From assembly GCF_003201855.1 (NCBI RefSeq), contig NZ_QJKI01000033.1:1-34176 (forward strand): a stretch of DNA of 34,176 bases, read 5' to 3'. This DNA comes from Rivihabitans pingtungensis. Lineage in GTDB: Bacteria; Pseudomonadota; Gammaproteobacteria; Burkholderiales; Aquaspirillaceae. Under the pieces are notes generated by a model. That model was given only the letters and a program-made list of their open reading frames with translations, ran no database searches and was not told the origin of the DNA. The position numbers and the translations under genes were made by a program. Shown here in pieces: positions 1 through 8,578 of this stretch. Position 1 is the stretch's first letter. Each line of letters opens with the position of its first letter.

Positions 1-221
1 GTTTTGAATTCTTCAGCTGCCCAGTTCATGATGGCGCTCGTCGGTGAGAAAGGCTTGCATCTTACGGTGACTGGCTACTTGTGTGTAATGGGATGACTTG
101 GCACAGCTAAATAAAATTCAGTGCAGCGGCTCTGACTGAGCAGTGAGCGCAAACAGCGCGAGTCGTGGCAAGGTTGAGCAATAACGCCAAGAGAATTTGG
201 TCTGCGGCGCTGACAAACTGG
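1..221. other. Window edge, no gene recognised
   Basis: No open reading frame or RNA gene in this stretch resembles a known family. It lies beyond the 3' end of the sugar operon and may hold the end of a neighbouring gene outside the window. Confidence 0.4.
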
Positions 222-262
222 GATGGCGCAAGCCGTTTTTAAGTCATTCGGTTTGCGCCATC
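222..262 (-). terminator. Hairpin after the sugar operon, probable terminator
   Basis: The arms at 222-235 and 249-262 pair over 14 positions, including one G-U pair, around a 13-base loop. The hairpin lies 8 bases past the stop codon of the last gene of the operon. There is no clean T-run on the minus-strand side, so it may be a weak terminator or a 3'-end protecting structure. Confidence 0.5.
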
Positions 263-269
263 TCTTAGA

Positions 270-1031
270 TCAACGGCGTTTCAGCCAGGCGCCCGGCCAG
301 TAGGTCACCATCTCGGTGATATTGCCTTCGTTGAACGGGAAGGTCGGCTGGGTGTTGTCGAACTCCGGGTGCTGGGCGACAAATTCGTCGGCGGCGTTCT
401 TCGGGTTGTTCCAGCTCCAGTCTTCCTGAGTGCGCGGGGCGTTGCCCAGCCAGTGCATGATGCCGTCGGTGGCCACGATGTAAGAACCCTGAGTGACCAG
501 CGGCGCATAGGCCTCCAGTTCGCCCAGCACGTGTTCTTTGCTGTGGCAGGAATCCAGCACCACCATCACTGTGTCGCCCGGCTTGATCTGGGCCTTGACC
601 TGCTCGACGATGTCCGGCGCGGTGGAGCTGCCTTCGATCAGGGTCAGATAGCTGCTCAGCTCGTGCGCTTCGATGGCGGCGCGATTGTGCGGGCGGATTT
701 CGATGTCCACGCCGACCACCCGGCCCTTGCCCATGGCTTTGAACAGACTGGCGTAGAAAATCAGCGAGCCGCCGTGGGCGATGCCGGTTTCGATCAGCAC
801 ATCGGGCTTGACCTGATAAATCACTTCTTGAATGCGCAGCATGTCTTCCGGCAGCTGAATCACCGGGCGGCCCATCCAGGCAAAGGAATACACGTATTTA
901 TTGTCCCAGCCGCTGCGCAGCCAGGCTTTGGAAATCACCGAAAACGCTTCGGCGGTGCCGATCGGGTAGCGCTGTTCGCCGGCAGCGGTGGTTTCGCTGA
1001 CCCAGCCATTTTCCATATCGATCTGAATCAT
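270..1031 (-). CDS. CmcI-type SAM-dependent methyltransferase / cephalosporin-hydroxylase family protein
   Basis: This 253-residue protein resembles the cephalosporin hydroxylase/CmcI family, whose members in polysaccharide clusters are usually sugar O-methyltransferases. A Rossmann-type methyltransferase signature ETGIAHGGS lies at residues 81-89, followed by an acidic strand end at D109 (GVDIE) and a VLDSCHS segment typical of metal-dependent members. It is the last gene of the sugar operon, 19 bases after the reductase gene, so a tailoring step on the deoxysugar, such as O-methylation, is the likely role. The actual substrate and whether it methylates or hydroxylates cannot be read from the sequence. 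The family assignment is good; the function is inference from context. Confidence 0.75.
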   Translation of the reverse strand: MIQIDMENGWVSETTAAGEQRYPIGTAEAFSVISKAWLRSGWDNKYVYSFAWMGRPVIQLPEDMLRIQEVIYQVKPDVLIETGIAHGGSLIFYASLFKAMGKGRVVGVDIEIRPHNRAAIEAHELSSYLTLIEGSSTAPDIVEQVKAQIKPGDTVMVVLDSCHSKEHVLGELEAYAPLVTQGSYIVATDGIMHWLGNAPRTQEDWSWNNPKNAADEFVAQHPEFDNTQPTFPFNEGNITEMVTYWPGAWLKRR

Positions 1032-1050
1032 GGTCGTCCTTCAAGTGTTG

Positions 1051-1908
1051 CTAGAGTGGTGAGATGGCCGCGCCGGGCGTGGCGGGCGTCGGGGTGGCCG
1101 GCAGTAGCGCGGCCAGGCCGTCAAGCGGCGGCTGGGGGGCAAAACCGAATTCTTCGCGCAGGCGGCGGATGTCGATGGCCGGAAAATCCATGCGCGGCGC
1201 ATCCGGCGTCACGCTGATGCGTGCGCCGGTCAGTGCGGCAATCGCCTGAACAATCTCGCCGTGGCGGGTTTGCTGGCCGCTGGCCAGGTTGTAGCAGCGC
1301 GCCCGGCCATGGCTGGCGATGCATTCCAGCATGCGGGTGACGTCGGCCAGGGCAATATAGTCTTTGGCCGAATCCAGGCTGCTATTGAGCTGGATGGCGC
1401 CGGTGGCCAGCGCTTCGCGCAGCAGGGCGTAAATAAAATTATCTGATGTCAGGTCGCCGCCCACGACATTGGACAGCCGCACCACCCGCACCGGTTTTTC
1501 CGGGCGATGGGCGGCGTGACACAGTGATTCACCCATCAATTTGGACAGGTTGTACAGCTGGTCTGGCGCTTCTGGCCGCACGGTCAACGGCGCGTCTTCA
1601 TGGCCGGCGTTGCCGCCCAGGTAGACGCGGGTGGAGGACAGATAGGTCAGCGACGCAAACCGGCCTTCGGCCAGTAGCTGGCGCAGCACGCCCACATGGG
1701 CGTCCACGGTGTCCCACGGCCGGCTGCGAAAATCCGCTGTCAGGCCGATGCAGTACACCACGTGCCCGCGCAGGCTGGCGCTGAGTTCAGCGGGCGGCAG
1801 CTGACGCGCCGGGGAGTGCACCTCATGGCCGCGCGCGCGCAGCCATTGGCTTAAAGCCTGGCCGACAAAACCTTGTGCGCCCAGCACGGTAAAGACATGG
1901 GTGTTCAT
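1051..1908 (-). CDS. NAD(P)-dependent sugar epimerase/dehydratase-family reductase
   Basis: This 285-residue protein is an extended short-chain dehydrogenase. It has an N-terminal nucleotide-binding motif GAQGFVG at residues 10-16, a Ser/Thr cluster at S91-T93 and the catalytic pair Y119-x3-K123. It lacks the length and motifs of a 4,6-dehydratase, and rfbG already supplies that step. By analogy with NovS or TylC4 it most likely reduces the 4-keto group of the C-methylated CDP-sugar, which would be the last step before transfer. The ATG overlaps the stop codon of the acyltransferase gene by four bases (1905-1908). A 4-epimerase role is the main alternative. Confidence 0.8.
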   Translation of the reverse strand: MNTHVFTVLGAQGFVGQALSQWLRARGHEVHSPARQLPPAELSASLRGHVVYCIGLTADFRSRPWDTVDAHVGVLRQLLAEGRFASLTYLSSTRVYLGGNAGHEDAPLTVRPEAPDQLYNLSKLMGESLCHAAHRPEKPVRVVRLSNVVGGDLTSDNFIYALLREALATGAIQLNSSLDSAKDYIALADVTRMLECIASHGRARCYNLASGQQTRHGEIVQAIAALTGARISVTPDAPRMDFPAIDIRRLREEFGFAPQPPLDGLAALLPATPTPATPGAAISPL

Positions 1909-2393
1909 TCACGCCATCCAATCACGGTCAGCGGCTGGCCGGCGTTGATCGAGTAGGGGGCGATCTCGCCGCGCACCACGGCGCCCGCGCCAATCACACA
2001 GCCACGGCGCAGGATGGCGCCGTCCAGAATCACGCAGTTGGCGCCAATCCAGACGTCATCTTCAATGACAATGCCGCCCTTGCTCGGACGAAAACCTTGC
2101 TGGCGGATAGGGATGTCGCGGCGGCGATATTCGTGGTTGACCGGGGCAAAGGTGCAGTTGGCGGCAATCGCCACATCGTCACCAATCTGGATGCCGTTGC
2201 CGGTGTACAGCACACAACCGGAGTTGATCACCGTGCGAGCGCCAATAATCAGGTCGCCGCTGCCGCCAGCGGGCTTGATCTTGACAAAGGAATCCAGCAC
2301 CGAGCGTTCGCCCAGCACGATGCGGGTGCCGCGCGTGGAGTCTTCGATATCGGCGAGCGCCGACACGCGGGCATCAGGATGCAGTTCAATCAT
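1905..2393 (-). CDS. Hexapeptide-repeat (left-handed beta-helix) sugar acyltransferase
   Basis: This 162-residue protein is built almost entirely of imperfect hexapeptide repeats (IGDDVAI, IEDDVWIGANCVI, IGAGAVV), the signature of left-handed beta-helix acyltransferases of the maltose/WcaF type. The probable catalytic histidine is H87 in PVNHEY. The short length means there is no extra sugar-binding domain. It should transfer an acetyl or similar acyl group from CoA to a hydroxyl of the deoxysugar or of an intermediate. Its ATG overlaps the TGA of the epimerase gene (2390-2393), so translation is probably coupled. The donor and the acylated position are unknown. Confidence 0.85.
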   Translation of the reverse strand: MIELHPDARVSALADIEDSTRGTRIVLGERSVLDSFVKIKPAGGSGDLIIGARTVINSGCVLYTGNGIQIGDDVAIAANCTFAPVNHEYRRRDIPIRQQGFRPSKGGIVIEDDVWIGANCVILDGAILRRGCVIGAGAVVRGEIAPYSINAGQPLTVIGWRE

Positions 2394-2929
2394 GCAGATT
2401 CACTTGGGTAAGACGGATAACTGGCGTCGCGTTCCGACAAAATCGGCGCCGCCAGCGGCCAGTCGATGGCGAACGCCGGGTCATCCCAGCGCACACCGCA
2501 GCTGTGGCCAGGCACATAGGCCTGCGCCATCTGGTAAAACACTTCCGAGTGGTCTTCCAGGGTCTGAAAGCCGTGCGCCACGCCTTTGGGGATGTACAGC
2601 GTGCGGTGGTTGTCGGCCGATAGCTCCACCGCGTGCCAGCGCAGATAGCTGGGCGAGTCGCGGCGCAAGTCCAGGATCACATCGTAAATGCGGCCCTGGG
2701 TGACGCGCACCAGCTTGATTTCTTCGTGCGGGGCGCTTTGGTAATGCATGCCGCGCAGCGTGCCGCGCCGCTGGTTGAACGACACGCTTTGCTGCTGCAT
2801 GCGTCCTTCCAGGCCGTGCGCGGCCAGGGTGTCCACGCACAGGCTGCGGGCAAAAAAGCCGCGCTCGTCGCTGATGGGCTGAATTTCCAGCAGCCAGGCG
2901 CCGGCAATCGGCGTTTCGGTCAACGTCAC
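2390..2929 (-). CDS. dTDP-4-dehydrorhamnose 3,5-epimerase (RmlC)-like sugar epimerase
   Basis: This is a cupin-fold RmlC family protein. The preferred start is the GTG at 2929, which overlaps the TGA of the preceding methyltransferase gene (GTGA, 2926-2929) and gives 179 residues; a longer upstream extension has no family similarity. The conserved blocks are FNQRRGTLRGMHYQ (H62 as the usual active-site base), K72 in KLVRV, PKGVAHGF (H119), a likely active-site Y132 and a C-terminal WDDPAFAIDWP. Since the nucleotide-sugar is made by rfbF/rfbG, the substrate is probably a CDP-4-keto-6-deoxyhexose rather than the dTDP form. As in the noviose and mycarose pathways it would invert C3 and/or C5 before reduction. 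Confidence 0.88.
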   Translation of the reverse strand: MTLTETPIAGAWLLEIQPISDERGFFARSLCVDTLAAHGLEGRMQQQSVSFNQRRGTLRGMHYQSAPHEEIKLVRVTQGRIYDVILDLRRDSPSYLRWHAVELSADNHRTLYIPKGVAHGFQTLEDHSEVFYQMAQAYVPGHSCGVRWDDPAFAIDWPLAAPILSERDASYPSYPSESA

Positions 2930-4158
2930 GCCACAAACTCCACGCGCGGAATCGGCACGGCAAAGCGCCCGCCCCATTCGCTGATATAGCTGTGTGCGGC
3001 GACGATTTCGTCCTTGAGGTTCCACGGCAGGATCAGCACGATATCGGGCTTGGCTTCGCGCAGTTTCTCCGGGGCGTACACCGGAATGCGGGTGCCGGGC
3101 AGCCAGGTGCCTTGCTTGTGCGGGCTGGCGTCCACGGTGAAGTCGATCAGGTCGGTGCGCACGCCGCAGTAGTTCAGCAGGGTGTTGCCCTTGGCTGGCG
3201 CGCCGTAGCCGGCCACGCGCAGGCCTTGCTCTTTGGCGTCGATCAAAAAGCGCAGCAGCGCGCGCTTGGTTTCGTCCACCTGGGCGGCAAAGCGGGCGTA
3301 GATGTCCAGCTCGTCCAGGCCGTCTGCGGCTTCTTTGTCGCGCACCGCTTGCAGGCCGGGCTGAGTGGCGTGCGGGCCATTGGCGTGCTGGGCAAAGATG
3401 CGCAGCGAGCCGCCATGGGTGGGCAGTTCTTGCACGTCGAACAGCGCCAGGCCGTGGTGGGCAAAAATGCGCTCCACCGCCAGCAGCGACAAATAAGAGA
3501 AGTGCTCGTGGTAGATGGTGTCGAACTGATTGTGGCGAATCAGGTTAAGCAGATGGGGGAATTCCATGGTGATCACCCCGCCCGGCTTGAGCGCCACTTT
3601 CAGGCCGCCGACAAAATCATTGATGTCCGGCACGTGGGCCAGCACATTATTGCCCAGCAGCAAATCGGCGGCATGGCCGGCGGCGACCAGCTCATGGGCG
3701 GTGGCGACGCCAAAGAACTTCACCCAGGTGGGGATGCCCTTGCCGATGGCCACTTCGGCGGTGTTGCCGGTTGGCTCCACGCCCAGCGCCGGGATGCCGG
3801 CGGCGACAAAGTTTTGCAGCAGATAGCCGTCGTTGCTGGCGATTTCCACCACCTGGCTGGCGGCGTTCAGGCCAAAGCGGGCGGTCATCACCTCGCTGTA
3901 CTGACGGGCGTGCGCCAGCCAGCTGCTGGAGTACGAGGAAAAATAGGCGTATTCGTCGTTGAAAATATTTTCTGCGCGCTCGAATTCTTCCAGTTGCACC
4001 AGTTTGCAGCTGGGGCACACCCAGGCGTGCAGCGGGTAGAACATTTCCCCCTGATTCAGCCGCTCGGCTTTCACATAAGAATTGGACAGCGGCGACAGGC
4101 CCAGGTCGGCAAAAGTGTGGGTCAGCGGCGTATGACAGAAGCGGCAGTGACGGGACAT
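2926..4158 (-). CDS. SAM-dependent sugar C-methyltransferase (TylC3/NovU/TcaB9 type)
   Basis: The protein has about 410 residues from ATG 4158; a GTG three codons upstream is possible and neither has a clear ribosome site. Counting from that GTG: an N-terminal zinc site with C8-x2-C11 and C51-x2-C54, a SAM-binding motif EIASNDGYLL at 108-117, the family hallmark YHEHFSY at 219-225 holding the Tyr/His residues used for ketosugar deprotonation in TcaB9, and a C-terminal second Rossmann-like domain with GYGAPAKGNTLL at 320-331. This three-part layout is that of enzymes methylating the carbon next to the keto group of NDP-4-keto-6-deoxysugars. With rfbG upstream it should act on CDP-4-keto-6-deoxyglucose, giving a branched sugar. 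The methylated position (C3 or C5) cannot be told. Confidence 0.9.
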   Translation of the reverse strand: MSRHCRFCHTPLTHTFADLGLSPLSNSYVKAERLNQGEMFYPLHAWVCPSCKLVQLEEFERAENIFNDEYAYFSSYSSSWLAHARQYSEVMTARFGLNAASQVVEIASNDGYLLQNFVAAGIPALGVEPTGNTAEVAIGKGIPTWVKFFGVATAHELVAAGHAADLLLGNNVLAHVPDINDFVGGLKVALKPGGVITMEFPHLLNLIRHNQFDTIYHEHFSYLSLLAVERIFAHHGLALFDVQELPTHGGSLRIFAQHANGPHATQPGLQAVRDKEAADGLDELDIYARFAAQVDETKRALLRFLIDAKEQGLRVAGYGAPAKGNTLLNYCGVRTDLIDFTVDASPHKQGTWLPGTRIPVYAPEKLREAKPDIVLILPWNLKDEIVAAHSYISEWGGRFAVPIPRVEFVA

Positions 4159-4176
4159 GTGATTCACGCTTGGGAG

Positions 4177-5262
4177 TTAAGGTTGGGCGAGGGTCTGGTA
4201 GTCGGCAATCTGCGCCAGGCACACCTGGCGGGCGGATTCGCCATGACAAAGCACTCGACGATACCAGTCTACCGTGTGGTGCAGGGTTTTGTCGAAATCC
4301 CAGCGCGGACGCCAGCCCAGGCGCACGCGCGCCTTGCTGATGTCCAGCTTCAGCGTGCCGGCCTCGTGCAGCTTGTGCGGGTCGCCGCTGATGTTCAGCT
4401 GGCCCTGGCCCCAATGGCGGACAATGCCGGCGGCCAGTTCGCCCACCGGCACGGCGCCGCTGGATTCCGGGCCAAAGTTAAAGCCGCTGGCCAGTGCGCC
4501 TGCCGCATCGGCGTATTGCTGCTCGGCCAGCACCAGATAGCCGGACAAGGGCTCCAGCACATGCTGCCAGGGGCGGATGGCGCCGGGTGAGCGGATGTCG
4601 ATGGGCTGTTCGGCCAGCAGCGCGCGGATGCAGTCCGGCACGATGCGATCAACAGCCCAGTCGCCGCCGCCAATCACATTGCCGGCGCGCGCCGAAGCCA
4701 GATGGATGCCGGCCTCGCGCATGAACGAGCGGCGGTAGCTGTCCACCACCAACTCGGCGCAAGCCTTGCTGTTGCTGTACGGATCGTGGCCGCCCAGTCG
4801 GTCGGTTTCCCGATAGGGGTATTCCCACTCGCGGTTGTCGTAGCATTTGTCGGTGGTGATCACCTGCACGACTTTCACCGAGCGCACGTGGCGGGCAGCT
4901 TCCAGCACATTGGCGGTGCCCATCACATTGGTGGCGTAAGTGGTCAGCGGGTCGGCGTAAGAGGCGCGCACCAGCGGTTGCGCGGCCAGATGCAGCACGA
5001 TTTCTGCCTGGGCGCTGGCCAGCGCCAGCGCCACGGCGTCGGCGTCGCGGATGTCGGCAATCACCGAGCGCATGCCGTGGGCGACATCGGCCAAATCAAA
5101 CAGCGCCGGTTCGGTGTCTGGCGCCAGCGCATAACCGGTGACATCAGCGCCCAGCTGTTGCAGCCACAGCGCCAGCCAACCGCCCTTGAAGCCGGTGTGG
5201 CCGGTCAGGAACACCTTGCGGCCGCGCCAGAAGGCTGGGTTGGGCAACACCGGCGCGGTCAT
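4177..5262 (-). CDS. rfbG: CDP-glucose 4,6-dehydratase
   Basis: This enzyme converts CDP-glucose to CDP-4-dehydro-6-deoxyglucose, the branch-point intermediate for CDP-linked deoxysugars. The 361-residue form starts at ATG 5262, which overlaps the stop codon of rfbF (ATGA, 5259-5262); a 12-residue longer form is possible but less likely. The NAD-binding motif GHTGFKG is at residues 21-27, the ITTDKCY block with the dehydratase Asp-Lys pair at 135-141, and the YxxxK pair at Y162/K166. The length matches RfbG. It sits second in the operon, as in other rfbFG clusters. Confidence 0.95.
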   Translation of the reverse strand: MTAPVLPNPAFWRGRKVFLTGHTGFKGGWLALWLQQLGADVTGYALAPDTEPALFDLADVAHGMRSVIADIRDADAVALALASAQAEIVLHLAAQPLVRASYADPLTTYATNVMGTANVLEAARHVRSVKVVQVITTDKCYDNREWEYPYRETDRLGGHDPYSNSKACAELVVDSYRRSFMREAGIHLASARAGNVIGGGDWAVDRIVPDCIRALLAEQPIDIRSPGAIRPWQHVLEPLSGYLVLAEQQYADAAGALASGFNFGPESSGAVPVGELAAGIVRHWGQGQLNISGDPHKLHEAGTLKLDISKARVRLGWRPRWDFDKTLHHTVDWYRRVLCHGESARQVCLAQIADYQTLAQP

Positions 5263-6029
5263 TTCCAGACTTTCCACGGCGCGGTTTTGCTCTGCCACAG
5301 ATCTTCCAGCAGGTTTTTCTCGCGCAGGGTGTCCATGGCTTGCCAGAAGCCGTCGTGCTGATAGGCACGCAACTGGTCTTCACCGGCCAGGGTAATCAGC
5401 GGCTCTTGTTCCCAGGTGGTGTCATCGCTGTCGATGTAGTTCAGCACCTTGGGCGAGAGCACAAAAAAGCCACCATTGATCCAGCCGCCATCGCCTTTGG
5501 GTTTTTCCTGAAAGCCCAGCACGGCGTCGCCGTCCATGGCCAGCGCGCCATAGCGGCCCGGCGGCTGGATGGCGGTGACGGTGGCCAGCTTGCCGTGGGC
5601 GCGATGGAATTCCACCAGTTTGCCGATATCGATATCGGCCACGCCATCACCGTAGGTAAAGCAGAAGTCGTCGTCATCCAGATATTCGCGCACCCGACGC
5701 AGACGGCCACCGGTCATCGAGCTCTCACCAGTATTGACCAGAGTGACCTTCCAGGGCTCGGCGCTCTTGTGATGGACATGCATCTGGTTGCTGCTCATGT
5801 CGAAGGTGACGTCAGACATGTGCAGAAAATAATTGGCAAAATATTCTTTGATCATGTAGCCCTTGTAGCCCAGGCAGATCACGAAGTCATTGATTCCATA
5901 GTGGGAATAGATCTTCATGATGTGCCACAGAATGGGCTTGCCGCCGATTTCGATCATCGGCTTGGGGCGCAGGTGGGATTCTTCACTGATGCGGGTGCCA
6001 AAGCCCCCGGCGAGGATGACGGCTTTCAT
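5259..6029 (-). CDS. rfbF: Glucose-1-phosphate cytidylyltransferase
   Basis: This enzyme joins CTP and glucose-1-phosphate to make CDP-glucose, the first committed step of the pathway. The 256-residue protein has the nucleotidyltransferase N-terminus MKAVILAGGFGTR, the segment RPKPMIEIGGKPILWH and the family-specific IKEYFANYFLHMSDVTFD region, with the usual length for RfbF. It is the first gene of the minus-strand operon, with 216 bases separating it from the next upstream gene. No strong ribosome site or textbook promoter is visible in that gap, so its control is not clear. The enzyme identity is secure. Confidence 0.95.
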   Translation of the reverse strand: MKAVILAGGFGTRISEESHLRPKPMIEIGGKPILWHIMKIYSHYGINDFVICLGYKGYMIKEYFANYFLHMSDVTFDMSSNQMHVHHKSAEPWKVTLVNTGESSMTGGRLRRVREYLDDDDFCFTYGDGVADIDIGKLVEFHRAHGKLATVTAIQPPGRYGALAMDGDAVLGFQEKPKGDGGWINGGFFVLSPKVLNYIDSDDTTWEQEPLITLAGEDQLRAYQHDGFWQAMDTLREKNLLEDLWQSKTAPWKVWK

Positions 6030-6245
6030 AAGGGTCTACTATCACAAATCACATGGTTGAATTGGGGTTACACTCTAACACAAGCATATGCTGGCGCTGA
6101 ATGAGCGGGTCCAGCGTCAAGTGGTATGCAATTGTGTTTGTGTTTTACGCTCTTTTTGTATATCGGTCATGTGTTGAAAAAATGAACGTAATACATGGCA
6201 TGATTGTGCATACGACGAGGGTGATGCCTGGGTAGACCTTGTGTG

Positions 6246-8435
6246 TCAAGAAGAAAGCATGGTGGCCAGCCAAGCACGTACGTCTGGAGATTCCTTCAAT
6301 TCCAGGCTTTGCTGAAACTGGTGAGCTGCGGCTTGGGGGTTGCCGAGTAGCAAAGATAGGTTACCTAATGCGCTCAAGCAGTCAGCAAGAACACTGTGCT
6401 TTTCTTCCTGCTGTAAGCGCAGAACGGCCTGTTCTAGAGCATGGTGTGCCTGTTCCAGACGTTGCTCTCCCAACAGCAGGCATAGACCGATTCCATACCA
6501 TGCTTCGCCACTTTCCTGCCAGCGTGCGCACACCATCTGATAAGCAGATAAGGCATCAGCATACGACTGTTTTTCTAGCAACATTTGGCAAAGTGATAGC
6601 GCTTCGTGTTTTTCTTGGGCATTTTTTCTGGCTGCCGATGAGGCGGGACTGTCGCACCAAGCTTGCCAGCTTTGACGCAAGGCACTTTCAAAGTGTCGGG
6701 TAAATCCCATGGTGTCCATCAGCGGACTGTGTTCCATTTCTGTGCGTAGCGCGGCGCGCTGGGCATTGAGGCGTTGTGGATCACTGGCTAAACGATGGGC
6801 GATATCGACAAAAGCTTCAGCGTCGTGGGCAACCCATTCAGGATGTCCCAAGTGAGTGAGCACTGATGCGCCAATTCTCGAGAAAAATGCATCTCCGGCT
6901 AGGCTGACGACTGGCACCCCCATCCACAAGGCATCCAGCGTCGTTGTGCCAGCATTGCATGGCCATGGATCCAGTGCAATGTCGATACGATGGTAAATCT
7001 GATACTGAGGACTATGCTTGCGTGGAATAAGGCGCAACCGTTCGGCAGGCAAGCCTGCGCAAGCAAAGCGTTGATAGAGCCGCTCTGCAATCTCCGGCTC
7101 TTCCAGCCCAGTGGATTCGAGTAGCAAGATGGCTCCTGGGGTGGCCAGCACCACCTGACTCCATAGCTGTAGGGTAACGTCTGTCAGACGGACAATATTA
7201 CTGGCTGAGCCAAAAGTAATATAGCCTTGTGTCAAGCATGGTGCCTGACCTGGCTGATACGCCGGGTCGTGATACTTTTCTGGCGCATCCACCAAGGGCG
7301 TATAACTGCAGAATGGGCCGGGGAGATAGCGTAACCGTTCTGTGTAAAGGCTTTGGCGCTGCGGTGTCGCTGGATCAGCTATATAATCGGTAATACGCCA
7401 ATCAATACACGAAAGCCCTGTGCTATCTGGATAGCCCAGCCAGGTCAATTGCACTGGGGCTGGTTTACGAGCCAGCGCTTCCAAAAGATTATTTTTGGTG
7501 TGTCCGGCCAGATCAATAGCAATATCGATACAATCTGCGCGCATTTGCGCTACGACGGCATCGGCACTGGCCCCATAGGTGTGTCGCCAATGATCTGCGA
7601 AGTGATTCATATAACGCTGGGTCAGTGCATCATGCGTGTCACCGTTATAGTAACAGTATACTTCGAATTGCGCATGATCCTGATGAAGCCTCAGACTTTC
7701 AGTGAAATAGCTTGATGCATGGCGGCAGAAATCTCCTGATAGGTAAGCAATGCGCAATTTGCGTTCAGGCTCAGGACTATTTAGATGGGGGGCAGGGCGA
7801 GCTTGGGCACGCTCCATCTGCTGGCGATAGCGCTTTAAAATCTGCTGACGCTCTTTGGTAGGAGAGCCCGCATAAATCATGGACATCAACAATGGGCCAT
7901 ACACCAGGGTTTGTCCTGGTGAGTGACGCAATGCATGCTGGGCAATTTTTACCGCTTGGGCAGCATCACCACGTAAACCGTACAACTGGGCAAGGTTCAG
8001 GGCTGCCATACTACTAGAATCAAGCGACAAAGCCTGTTCGCTGGCAGCGATCGCTTCGCTAATTCTATTTTGCCGAGAAAAAAGCAAGCCAAGATTCCCG
8101 TGCGCACATGCCAATCGAGAATCAATAGATAAGGCCTGGCGAAATGCATCTTCGGCCTGTGGCAGTTGATTACGATATAAATACAGACAACCGAGTTCAT
8201 TCCAGGCGTTGGCATTGCTTGGTTGTAAACTCACCAGCATGTGATAGCTTTGGATTGCGGCCTCTAGGGCACAAACGGTTTCCGATAAGGCAAACACATG
8301 TTGATAGGCATACTCAGCAAGAGATGCCGCCACTGCAGACCACGCGTTAGCGTTCTTTGGGCTGAGATGTATCTCGTCCAGTTGGGAGCGTAGCGCATGC
8401 TGCAAAGTATCAGGAAGCAAAGAGGCATCAAACAT
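6246..8435 (-). CDS. TPR-GT41 O-linked glycosyltransferase (OGT/SPINDLY-like), 729 residues
   Basis: A soluble glycosyltransferase of the O-GlcNAc-transferase family (GT41). Tetratricopeptide repeats fill about residues 25-190. The GT41 catalytic region runs from RKLRIAYLSGDF (about 225) to about 595, and a second helical TPR-like tail spans 605-729. Conserved points are H239 (equivalent of human OGT H498), DLAGHTKNN at 308-316, the RKPAPVQLTWLGYP block, and CNAGTTTLDALWMG (T497/T498 and D501) for the donor phosphate and ribose. The position of the OGT catalytic lysine (K842) appears to be arginine, R416. Lying between the CDP-sugar operon and the flagellins, it is probably a flagellin Ser/Thr glycosyltransferase. 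Donor and acceptor are inferred. Confidence 0.85.
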   Translation of the reverse strand: MFDASLLPDTLQHALRSQLDEIHLSPKNANAWSAVAASLAEYAYQHVFALSETVCALEAAIQSYHMLVSLQPSNANAWNELGCLYLYRNQLPQAEDAFRQALSIDSRLACAHGNLGLLFSRQNRISEAIAASEQALSLDSSSMAALNLAQLYGLRGDAAQAVKIAQHALRHSPGQTLVYGPLLMSMIYAGSPTKERQQILKRYRQQMERAQARPAPHLNSPEPERKLRIAYLSGDFCRHASSYFTESLRLHQDHAQFEVYCYYNGDTHDALTQRYMNHFADHWRHTYGASADAVVAQMRADCIDIAIDLAGHTKNNLLEALARKPAPVQLTWLGYPDSTGLSCIDWRITDYIADPATPQRQSLYTERLRYLPGPFCSYTPLVDAPEKYHDPAYQPGQAPCLTQGYITFGSASNIVRLTDVTLQLWSQVVLATPGAILLLESTGLEEPEIAERLYQRFACAGLPAERLRLIPRKHSPQYQIYHRIDIALDPWPCNAGTTTLDALWMGVPVVSLAGDAFFSRIGASVLTHLGHPEWVAHDAEAFVDIAHRLASDPQRLNAQRAALRTEMEHSPLMDTMGFTRHFESALRQSWQAWCDSPASSAARKNAQEKHEALSLCQMLLEKQSYADALSAYQMVCARWQESGEAWYGIGLCLLLGEQRLEQAHHALEQAVLRLQQEEKHSVLADCLSALGNLSLLLGNPQAAAHQFQQSLELKESPDVRAWLATMLSS

Positions 8436-8458
8436 GGATAGGCTGCTTTCGAGCTAAC

Positions 8459-8545
8459 GTCATGTGGCCGCGCAACAAGCAGCCACATGACATCAGATGA
8501 TCACAGCTTCTCAGACGGCAGTTGGCATAGCCTAAGAAGCTGTGA
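8459..8545. repeat. Two inverted repeats between the glycosyltransferase genes
   Basis: A 10-base arm at 8459-8468 pairs perfectly with 8482-8491, and an 11-base arm at 8501-8511 pairs perfectly with 8535-8545. Both lie in the 143-base gap between the large and the smaller glycosyltransferase genes. No T-run follows on the minus strand, so these are not classic intrinsic terminators. They could attenuate or stabilise the transcript linking the two genes. Confidence 0.6.
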
Positions 8546-8578
8546 GTGTATGTGCGTGAATCAGCAGTAGACTAGCAA

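Noticed and set aside
2992..4590. Long plus-strand open frame over the methyltransferase and rfbG genes
   Set aside because: It is antisense to two clear enzymes, spans their boundary, and its composition is that of a GC-driven shadow frame.
6115..6180. Possible sigma-70 or sigma-28 promoter for rfbF
   Set aside because: A TTGACG hexamer has no -10 box at a workable distance, and an ACCGATAT string lacks a matching -35 box.
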